NCBI GenBank assembly: GCA_963855995.1
Contig: OY979717.1
Location: forward strand, 43,730,107-43,794,106
Length of the DNA stretch: 64,000 bases
Direction: 5' to 3'
Source: Muricea muricata
Lineage: Eukaryota > Cnidaria > Anthozoa > Malacalcyonacea > Plexauridae
Shown here piece after piece: positions 1 through 11,200 of this stretch. The stretch's first letter is position 1, and every line of letters begins with the position of its first letter. A model generated the notes under the pieces. That model ran no database searches. It saw nothing but the letters and a program-made list of their open reading frames with translations, and was not told where the DNA came from. Made by a program: the position numbers and the translations under genes.

Positions 1-40
1 AACTATATCATGGACGGACGAGTTAGAACGCCTCACCACC

Positions 41-1357
41 GCTCCAGTTCTAGCATATCCAGACTACAACGAGCCCTTCGTGTTACATACGGATGCATCC
101 CAGGAAAGACTCGGTGCAATACTAGCTATGTCAAGAGTAAAATCATGAAATGCGTGACATTAAGTAAGGTTCGCGAAGTTTTACCCCGGTTAAGAAAATT
201 ATTGCCTACATGTGGAAAACTCGGGTTTTAGCATTAACGTGAGTGGTGCGTGAAAAACTCCGCGATTGTCTATACTATGCCAAGTCATTCACAATATTCG
301 CGGACAATAACCCGTTGACATTATGCGTTAACGTCTGCGAAACTAAATGTACCCGGCCATCGTTGGGTCGCTGAATTAGCTTGCTACAAATTCACTATCA
401 AATATGGACCTGGAGCCGCAAACAGAGATGCAGACGCTTTATCGAGCTTGTGTACCAAAGAAACCTCGCAAGATAACATAAAAGCGTGCATGATTGGAAT
501 TCAAGCACAAGAGCCTTGGATTTCGAGAATAACGGCGAGCCCGGACGTACTGAACGCAAGTGGACTGTTACCTGAACTAGGCACACTACGGAAAATGGAT
601 GCTGAGGAGTTGGTACGAGCTTACGAGAACGATCTTGTTTGAAGCAAAGAACAACTATCCAACACAGGAAGAACAAAGTCGGCTGACACCAGAGGCTAAA
701 GCCTTATTAAGAGAATGGAAAAGATTTGAAATAGGAACTGACGGAATATTAAGGTGAAAGTGAGGACCAGTTATACAGTTAGTGCTGCCACATTGTTATC
801 GTACGACGGTCTGCAAAGAACTTCATCAAAATATTGGTCACCTGGGATCGGAAAGAGAAGTTGAGCCTGCAAGGAAAAGGTTATTCTGGTCACACATGCA
901 AAAAACATTACACACTTCGTGGCCAGGCAATGTAGCTGCATGAAACAACGAGCCCCCCAGAGGGCAACGCACTCCCCATTACAAAATATAACTACGCATG
1001 CACCACTCGTCTCCATGGATTTTCTACACCTGGAACGGAGTACTAGCGGTTGTGAATACATACTCGTAATAGTTGATCATTTTACTCGATCGTTTCGCTC
1101 AAGCATATCCAACTAGAAATAAAGAAGCACGAACGGCAGCGGATAATTTGTACGAGTTCTTTCTCAAATACGGATTTCAAAGCCGGATACTACATGATCA
1201 GGGGCGGGAATTTGAGAATAAACTATTTCATCAATCGGAAAAGACGTGTGAAATCTTTCAATCAAGAACGACACCGTATCAACCACAGAGCAACCGAAAA
1301 GCAGAAAGATTTAACAGAACGCTTCTGTCCATGGTGAAGACACTGCCACAGAATTAG
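41..1357 (+). mobile_element. Ty3/Gypsy pol remnant (RNase H and integrase)
   Basis: Broken pol region of a Ty3/Gypsy LTR retrotransposon. Around 45-165 the frame reads TTAPVLAYPDYNEPF followed by VLHTDASQERLGAILAMS, the RT/RNase H junction typical of Gypsy. Around 385-440 it reads FTIKYGPGAANRDADALSS, the end of RNase H. From about 780 it gives the HHCC zinc-binding part of integrase (HQNIGHLG, then a C..C pair near 930-945). The integrase core follows with MDFLHLE (first Asp) near 1017, HDQGREFEN (second Asp) near 1195 and AERFNRTLL (Glu) near 1300. Frames change several times (near 170, 610 and 1085) and stops interrupt it, so it is dead. No LTR is seen; the 5' part lies outside the window and the copy ends abruptly near 1357. 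It probably sits in an upstream intron of the cullin gene. Confidence 0.85.
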
Positions 1358-2180
1358 AATTATTAAACAACATATTTTAAATTTTAATTTACAATACATT
1401 TATTTTACAATTGATACTTTATTTTATTCTGTTTTGAACTCATAAACAACCCGCTATTTTGATTAATAAACCTAGCACTATCTACGATGTGATTATCACA
1501 TAATAATCCTATGTAGATTGACCAATCGGAGAATTTAACAGTATACATGTTTTTCATGTCAATCATGTGAGTAAAAACGCGCATTCCTGTTTTCGCAAAA
1601 AAAATCCTGTTTTCATAACTTAAATTTGATTGGTTTATGGTGATCAGAGATTTTTTCCATATTGTGCTGAATGAACTTAACAGAAATGGACTAATCACAG
1701 TCCAGAGACATTTCCTTGCACGTTATTATTGCTGTCGTGAGACTCATTAATAATTCTTGGAGAAAACACAAGAAATGCGCACGTACAATCAATATCTGTA
1801 GATAGGATACAGATTTTGCCTGATCTTTAAAAACATGATGGAATAAGAATAGCTGAAATATAATAATAATATCTGCAAATCAGATACAAATCGGCTAGAA
1901 TTAACATTCCTATAGTAATTTGGTTTGGGGGTTTTTTCACACAATATCAGGGTAAATACCATTGAACCTAAAATGATCGGGCTTTGTGATTTCACTTTTA
2001 AAACAAAAATCATCATTGTTTGTGATTAGAAAACCGATTTCTTGGTTCATTGTCTTTTATTGTTATAACGAACCACTAACAAAGGCTGCTAGTATAGGTT
2101 GGTGGCGACCCCAATTTCAAAACCTTTTTATACTTTACGATTTTTGATATTTTTATTTAACTACGTTCACTACTTTATAG
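1358..2180. other. AT-rich intronic sequence, nothing recognised
   Basis: Between the Gypsy remnant and the first visible cullin exon I see no coding signal, inverted repeat or splice-bounded open frame. I looked for the preceding cullin-2 exon here and did not find it. Confidence 0.5.
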
Positions 2181-2286
2181 GCGAAATCCGATTTAACTTT
2201 TTAAAGAAACCATATATTATAATGGCATCCACTCACCAAATGGCAGTTTTACTTTTGTTCAATCAATCAGAGTCGCTGAACTACAG
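2181..2286 (+). CDS. CUL2: Cullin-2 exon (first in window)
   Basis: Acceptor ...tactttatag before 2181, donor gtacaac at 2287. It encodes GEIRFNFLKKPYIIM, then QMAVLLLFNQSESLNY, and leaves two bases (AG). The acceptor at 2180 rather than one at 2206 is chosen because GEIRFNFL matches the conserved cullin-2 segment before KPY. Confidence 0.88.
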
Positions 2287-5200
2287 GTACAACAAAGGAG
2301 TTTTATTCATCAAAAAAGTAAACAATTTTTAAGCGCCTCTCAACCTTGCGAAGCGACGAAGTTGTTTTTAATTAATATATAGATTGCTTGGGTACTTCTG
2401 ATGTGTTATAAACCAAAATACTCTGAAATTCAAATGTTTAAAACCTGGAGGGGGAGGGGGGGGTGCGTATTTTCGAACACATTTAAAATAACTTCAATGA
2501 GCGCGAATTTCAATGCTTAAAAGTAATTTGGAGTTGATAGATAAAAAATATGTTAAGTGTTTTATTATTGCTGTTCAAAATTTCAAGAAATTTAATTGAG
2601 TTTAAACCCTTCAAAACATCCTGCGAACTTATATTTTATTACATGAGTATAGAGATTTATTCATCGATAAGGCTGTGCGTAATAATCGTTCCAAATTAGC
2701 AATAGCCAATCGGCATCAAGAACGATAAAATTTCACTCGGTGAAAAATCATCGTTCACGGCCTTTGATTGGACGAACGATGTTTTTTCACCAGTGAAAAT
2801 TTATCGTTCAGTGTTCTGATTGGCTGACCCGAACGTGCAACACCTGCTCGCAGGCTAATGTAAACATGGAGTCTGATTTTACAAGTATTTTTTAACTCAC
2901 CGAAAAGAGAGATTTAAGACAATTTCACTGATAAAACAACCACCTAAAATCATAACGACGACATTCGTGGCCTCATTAATTTGAAATAAACCTCATGGTT
3001 TCATTTTCAGCAAGAAAAGAAAGCAATAAATGGTAAGAAATTCCATTTTAATATTTTGCTTGAGTATTTGTTTTTGTCAGTAAGATATATCCGTATCTTT
3101 ATACACTCATCTTTATACTCATATAATAAACAAATTACTTCATGGTTGGTTCGTTTGTACGATTTTTATTATTCACTCGTTGTGAAGGATCGCTAAACTC
3201 ACTCGTTCGCTGCGCTCACTCGTTCGTTTAACGATCCTTCACAACTCGTGAATAAAAATCGTACGCACTCACCAACCATGAAGTAATCTCTATTTTCATG
3301 ATAAGAAAAGTTCTAATTTTAATTATTACAAAATTGACGCGCTTTGTTGATATTTAAGACTCTGTATTTAGCATAAATACCAGTTCATTTGGGTTAGATT
3401 CTAAAAGCACAGGGAGGGAATTTGATATCAGCAGGTAAAAGCGGGGCTGATGAATTGAGTTAAATATGTAATTAATATTCATTGTATTAACCCTGTTTTA
3501 CACCACGAACTTGTACATAAAATTATTAAACTTTCACTTACTGTCAATTTAACACTCTTTTTTTTTACTTTCAATGCAAATCATCGACCATAACCTCTTT
3601 ACTATGGCGTTCCGTTACGGACAAAATTATATCAAGTACAAAAAAACTATTCGAAGTTTGCGTGAACCATCCATATTTAGTTCTATACCGTGTGACAACA
3701 AAATGAAATACTAAAATTTAAAGTGAATGTTGTATGTATTATATTAAAATTGCATATTTTATATCAACATACAAATAAGACAATTGAACGATACCCATAA
3801 CAGGATCATATCGAAGTTTGATTGAATAAATCGAAGGTTGCAAAGATAAATCGAAAGGTCGTAAAAATAAATAGAAAGGAAGCGGAAGCGTTGTTCAACT
3901 TGATGGCCGGAACCAACCGAGCGAATCACTTCTGGCCATTCCAACTTCCGTTCTGAACTCCTGTGGCTGTATCCTATTACAATTTCGTAAAATGTTGGTG
4001 AGAAACGAGTCAAGCGACTTTGAAATTAAGGAATTTTTTGGGTCTTTGCCAGAACTTCTAGTTTCATCCATTAATAATGACTATTTATCTTTTGATTCTG
4101 CTGAGTTTATGTCACGACGATTTGACGGTTATGAGAGAACATTAAACGTATTGACGTTAAAGTGCTTATGAAACGAAATTTTCTCCAACAATTTCCGTAT
4201 TGCATTGGAAAGATCAGTTAAAATCACTGTATAACTTCTTTGATAGAATTTTTGTAACTGCCTTACTTTTCGAGTTATTCAATTTTATTTTATTTGAAAA
4301 TTACCTAACCAGTGACGTCATACTGCATAATCACTTTTCAAAAAAGCTGAATTAATTTAAAAAGTACTCAAGATATAACACCTAAATGCCCAGGTCTGGA
4401 TGTTAAACATAGCCTCCACACATGTTAGTGTAGTTTTAGTTATTTTCCACTATTATATGCTACAAAATAAGCAATCTAACAGTCGCTCATTATGCAGTAT
4501 GACGTCACTGGTTAGGTAATTTTCAAATCAAATAAAATTGAATATCTCGAAAAGTAAGGCAGTTACAAAAATTCTATCAAAGAAGTTATACAGTGATTTT
4601 AACTGATCTTTCCAATGCAATAAAAAAATTGTCGGAGAAAATTTCGTTTCATAAGCACTTTAAGGATACAAGAATCAGCTCCGTTGGAAGAACAACTGAT
4701 TTCAGACTTACCCATCCTTCTATCACTGGTTTCAATACAACGACAACGTTGCGAGAGGCTGTCATTCAATTCATTTTTAGAAGAAGAACAGATTGTGACT
4801 GACTATTCATACAGGCGTAAGCGTGGTTAGCTCAGGCGTTGGTCGTCCCAGGCTAGATGTTTCTGACGATATTTTGGAAGCACTACATAATAGAGCTGGA
4901 TTTACTTGAGCTCATATCACCCCTAGAATTGGTTTTAGATTAGTTCAGGGGGCCCCCTGTACCAATCTAAAACCAATTCTAGGGGTGATATCCAGAATAT
5001 TACGTACAAGCTGATCTAACGATCTGTCATCTATATTCGAATAACATGTTTCACTTTTTTGCAATCCAGATGAATATCTTTTTCGACGCAAGGTTCTTTC
5101 TGATAAGCCAAGATTACAGGCTATATGAGCCCAGGTAAATCCAGCTCTATTATGTAGTGCTATTATATCGTCAGAAACATCTAGCCTGGGACGACCAACG

Positions 5201-8200
5201 CCTGAGCTAACCACCCTTACGCCTGTATGAATAGTCAGTCACATTCTGTTCTTCTTCTAAAAATGAATTGAATGACAGCCTCTCGCAACGTTGTCGTTGT
5301 ATTGAAACCAGTGATAGAAGGATGTGTAAGTCTGAAGTCAGTTGTTCTTCCAACGGAGCTGTTTCTTGTATCCTTAACGTCAATACGTTTAATGTTCTCT
5401 CATAACCGTCAAATCGTCGTGACATAAACTCAGCAGAATCAAAAGATAAATACTCATTACTAATGGACGAAACTAGAAGTTCTTGCAAAGACCCAAAAAA
5501 TTCCTCAATTTCAAAGTCGCTTAACTCGTCTCTCACCGACATTTTTCGAAATTGTAATAGGATACAGCCACAGGAGTTCAGAACGGAAGTTGGAATGGCC
5601 GGAAGTGATACACCTGGTTGGTTCCGGCCATCGAATTGAACAACGCTTCCGCTTCCTTTCGATTTATTTTTACGACCATGCGATTTATTTTTACGACCTT
5701 TCGATTTATTTTTGCGACCTTCAATTTATTTATGCGAACTTCCATATGATCCTGTTATGGGTATCGTTCAATTGTCTTTTTTGTATGTTGATATAAAGTA
5801 CGTAGTTTTTAATGTAATACATACAACATTCGCATTAAATTTTAGTATTTCATTTTGTTATCACACGTTATGAAAATAAATATGGATGGTTCACTATTTG
5901 TGTGAGTACTTGGATTAATTCAAACAAACTTCGAATAGTTTTTTTGTACTTGATATAATTTTGTCCGTAACGGAACGCCATACTTTACATTGTTCGTGGT
6001 AAACAGGTTATAACTATTTGGCTAAATGCCTCGATTTTCGGTAATTAACTCTTACTTGAATGTCCCTTGGGAGTTGTATGCAAAGTAGGTAAGTGCATAA
6101 ATTAAGCACGCAAAAAGCTGATTTTGTTAATAATAATATTATGGAAGTTCGCGCGACGTTTTGAACGGCTTCGAATGCACCAGCGACAAATTTACTTCAC
6201 ACCAAGTCGAAATTACTTTTAAGTAAAGCCCCCCCCCCCCTGGTTACTGAAGTTTTCAATTCTCATTTTTTCTGGTTATTTTATATTATAAGTACCGAAG
6301 CAATCTTCGTACTTTGAGCCGATTCACGAAGCAGAGAGCGATTTCAGATTTGTATACTTTTTTACGCTCTGTGGCACCGTGGTTTAGAAGATAGATTACC
6401 AATTCATTATATTTCAACATTATTTTATGAGATTTTTCACGTGAACACTTGTCTTACAAAACTCTTAATTTCAGTGAAATTTCTGCGCAGACCAATATCA
6501 ATCCTACGGAACTGGACAAAACATTAAAATCACTGGTTGATATTAAAATATTGCTCTCATCTCAGGTTAGCTGGATTATTTTTCTTTATTCAACAGGGGC
6601 AAAATGCAGTCCGACAATTTGGTCATGCTGTGCAAGATTTCGTCTGACGTGCTCCACCCACCGAACCCCCTTGACGAAAATTGCAAACATAAACCACACA
6701 GCCAAAAATGAACAACCTGCTCAGGATTGATGAAAACAAGACTAAACAATGTCTTGCTGCCAGCATTTTTCAATGTTGTTAACAATATTGCGCAATATTG
6801 TTGAGCCTGAATCAGCCCACGATCGGGTGTGACAACGCTGAACAATGATGTTGACAACATTAAAATATATGGCCACCAAAACGTTGTTCAATTCTGTTTT
6901 CATAAAAAAGAACACATTGTTTATTTTTCTCGGTCAATTACCCAAGTTCGACCAGATGCGGACTCTTTTGTGTTAAATCATTTCACTAGCTCAGCTTGGT
7001 AACAATCTGTACTTTACTTTTGTTACGTGAATAGTTACGTAAATTGCGGATGACCACACTAGCCAAAAAACGGTTAATACTCAGTGTTTGTGCTTAAGGC
7101 TATATAGATAATGGTACATTGTTAACAAGTGCAGGGGCAGGAGATTAGTGACGACTCATACCTTTCCTTCTACTTCCCTTTTCAGGTTATCATATTTTCT
7201 TTCTTTTCAGGCAAAGGAGTTTAAGAAATCAACCATGTCTGTCAATACTGAATTTTCTAATAAAAGAACAAAATTAAAGATCACAGTTCCTGTTATGCGT
7301 GAAACGGCTCAGGTTAGACCAACCATAAAAATATATTCATCTCGGAATGGTAAATGGCATGCTTCTTAAGTACATTCAGTATTTTTGACAGGCATTGTCA
7401 TGGTAGCACGAAGCATGCTGCATCTGCGAACAAATATGACGGCTACCGTGCCCAATTTATTCGTAAATTTCTCCATGCTATCCTCTCACAGTAGATTTAC
7501 ATGTACTATAATAGAGAGCGTGTGAAAACCCATGGTAGGCACGATTTAGGGGCGGTCACTAATTTTAGGTTTTCAGTGCTATGGGATTAGGATTGAGATT
7601 AATGTTAGAGATAGTTTAGGGTTAAGATTGGGATTAAGGTACGATTTTGGTTAGGGTTATAGTACATTCTTATACGAAACAACTCCTAAAACGTAACAGG
7701 TAGGTCAAATTTTCGACTTGGCCTGTTTGTCCTTGTTTTTTAGCGCAGAGCTTAGGAACAGCTTGATTAAGCGTTCTTTGAAAATTCCTCAGATACGAAT
7801 GGGACTTGTTCGACAGCGAAAAGAATACGCCAAAATGGTTTTAAAACAAGACGAAAATTGTTTTACTATAAAGGCAACAGGATTTTTAGTATAAAAGATG
7901 CAATTCGTTGGTAATTATCTTCCCACTCTCTCCTCTACAGAGGTTTTGAAAAACCAGGGGAGGGAGATCCAACATACATCACAGTTATTTATTATACTGC
8001 ACACCCTGCTTTTAATACCGTTTAATACTTCTCCTAAGCAAACTTAAATGTACTTTAATGGTTAAATAAATAACTATTACCAAACTATAAAATAATATTG
8101 ATATTTATACCCGCGATATGAATCATTATACCCTAGTTCGCCAATTCCGTGGTTGCATATGTATAAAGTGCCGTGAATAATTTTTAATTTATACCATCAA

Positions 8201-11200
8201 AGCAATGTTCTTTAAACGTATAAATATTCACTTTAAATCGACAATTCGCTTAAAGGAACACTCACATCACTATTCTCCATCTTATTGACTTATGTCGTAA
8301 GCCCTTGCAACCTTGTATATATTTTCTTTTTTGACGTTTTCCTATCGACGTTTTAACTTCATTAAAATATTTCATCGCGGATTTACGCTTCGAGACTTCG
8401 TACACTTAAAACGAAAATTTTGTGCCAATCGTGTGCATCATTCAAAGTTATGTAAGCATTATTTCGACCGTTTCGCAAACACTACGGAAAACTAATGGGG
8501 ATTCTCAAAATTCAAAGGAATTCTCGAAGAGAGAGCTGTCGGCATGAACGTGTTAGTGTAGGCTTCACTATTCGTTTATGGGCGTGTCCTCCTTTCCTGC
8601 TTTTATTTTCTCAAATAAATATCGGAAGAATCGACTGTTTAGAATTCTTCAAAGCAAATTATGCCATGCATCAGTGGCGGGCACTGTTCTGCCTGTCCAT
8701 ATAGTGCAATAATTCATTTGTGTTTTATTTTAGGAGGTCCATCAATTTCGTTCATCTATTAACGAAGACAGAAAGCTGTATATTCAGGTTAACGAACGGT
8801 TTGATTTTTCACTTTCATGCTTAGTGTAACCCATATTCATTCTTCGTCAAATTGTTCTTGGCTTCATAATAGATAAGGCTTTCCTTATTTACAATGGAAT
8901 GTTTGCTTAACTGTGTTTCTATGATACAATGATTTCTCGTTACGTCTAAAATTTTTTATTATTTTTTGTTATATCTACTTATGCTTTAAGGGAGTCCAAT
9001 AGTAAATAATTTCAAAATTCATCGATTTTCAAAAATTTTACAAAATATTGTTAACGGCGTTCTCTAAACATAATTTCAAACAACAAAATGAATTATAAAC
9101 GGAGAAATTCAGCAAATTCTACACCGTGTTAGGGTAAAACCATGATTTTACCCAGAGCAAATAATGGTATGCAATTGGTTTACTCTATTGTGTCCCTTTT
9201 CCATAGCATTGTTCGGTTAATGTTATTCTAATGCATGCAAAAACTTTAAAGCAGTTTTTCTCAAATTGCCAAAAACCACCAATCGCCATTATTGCATGCG
9301 CAATATCTCAAGCAATCTATTTTTGCCTCAATCACCATAGTTCTGGTTCATCTCCAAGAGCATGTGATATACTATTAAAATAAAATTATTTTAGATTTTT
9401 ATCATTCATAGTTGTTGAGATATCATGTTTACAAATATATGGATTTTTCACCATCAGGGAGTAATTAACATGGTAATCATGGCAATGGTAACTTTGAAAA
9501 ACTTATTTTTATGTTTGTGGTACCATGTCCTAACACCTGACCAATGATGAACTGCATAGCATTAAAACGCACAAAAATTTTTTTTAGTATTGGACCCCCT
9601 TAAGTGCGCGTGAGAATAATGCGCATTTCTGAGTACCTACTATACAATAAGCAAGTTTTTGGAATAACTTGATGCCCATGCATTTGATTGAGTATTTAAA
9701 AACCTATATATTGTGAAGCAGCTACTCATTTTCAACTATTGGAGCATTGAAATCATTACGCCATATCTATTGCATGTGATGTGATCGCGTCACTTTGGTT
9801 CATAACGTTTTGCTATTAGTATTCAAGGTAGTCGGATTTTCTTCGTAATGCAAGATATAAAAGATGCAACACTTCGTTTGTATTCTACTATCTTGGATAT
9901 TGCAATCGAGCGTGTCTTCAAATCTCTGATCATTTCCACAATAAACTAAACTAACCAAGAAACGTTTTGTTTACGGTTTCTATTTGTATATTCCAAAGTT
10001 GTTACGTCATTTAAATGGCCTAATTACAAAACACGATGACAGATGCAGAATTGTTCTTGTCTCAGACATCTAAATAATTGAGACATTTGAAAGTCCTCCA
10101 AATAACTTAAACATTCTTTCAAGTAAGGGCAAAAAATATTTTAAAAATTCTTTTTATTTCATTGTAGGCAACAATTGTTCGCGTAATGAAAGCGCGGAAA
10201 GTTCTTAAACACAATATTTTGATGCAAGAGGTGCGTAAGCAAGACATCAAAATACGTAGATAATTTTATACCTGCATGGGCGGACTGTGCGAATAAGTGC
10301 AAGTTCAAAACCAAAGGAGCAATGACGCTGAAACAGGTTTATTGGCGTTCAGCGATATCCAAGTTAAATATTGATGCATGCCATGCACATTTTTAATGTC
10401 ATACTTATAGGTGAGTAATTTATTTTAGCCAAGAATGGCTTATTAAATATCTAGTGGCTCATCTAATGGCCCTATTAATATACAATAAAAAAATACTCCG
10501 AAGAATAACGCCTTGTAAACTCAAGATATGAGCTATAACAGCAAGAATATTGTACTTCGGAGTATGCACTTAAAACAACAAGACAATGTCATTCTTTGCT
10601 ATTCCTTTGTATTTTATTAAATTGTCTGCTGGTAATGTAGCAAGCACTGAGAAATAAATGTGACTAGCACCTAGATGTAACGTCACAGCACTGGGTGCTC
10701 GGGCATAAAACGTATAGAACCTATTCAAACATATCAATGCGGTGGCAGAGAAACCGAGGCTACGTATAGGCTTAGATTGAAGGATTTTTTATCGCCCTTG
10801 CGCAAACTGCGTTTTGACACATGCCCTTGCGTATTTTTCACATCGCGAAGGGCATGTGTCGACTTGACGCCAAGTACGAGATGCAATATAGCAGCGGAAT
10901 AAATTCAAACTTACAGCTAAATTTCAACGATTTCGTGAATGAAAGTTCATCTAAACTACTTTCGTGGTGCTTTTTCACTCTTAGCAACATTTTAAACGTG
11001 TGTAAAAGACCTTGAACTTACTTACGTCAAAACAGCCACTCTCCCGTGAAACCTCGAGAATTTACGTCAAAGCACACCATCACTTGGTTTTTCAGCATTT
11101 CGAAGTTTGCCGCTCGGGAAAAAAAGCACATCAATCTTAAGGTATCTAATAAGAACAACTTGTTTTCTTCTAAAGTTTTTTATATGCACTTGTGTTTTTG

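Larger units (their letters stand above)
3488..6014. mobile_element. Large palindromic (fold-back) IS3/integrase-like DNA transposon derivative
   Basis: Two inverted arms meet at a GGGGGCCCCC centre (4948-4957). The left arm runs from about 3488, the right arm to about 6014. Outer arm sequence TATGGCGTTCCGTTACGG near 3604 matches the complement near 5965. Each arm carries the 5' part of the same transposase gene, oriented inward, so the derivative looks like two 5' halves joined head to head with the catalytic 3' part lost. The left arm is lengthened by the 499-bp MITE at 4161-4659 and lacks about 130 bp present in the right arm. It lies in cullin intron 1. The superfamily name (IS3EU-like) is from memory of similar integrase-type transposases in fish and cnidarians and is uncertain. 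Confidence 0.7.
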
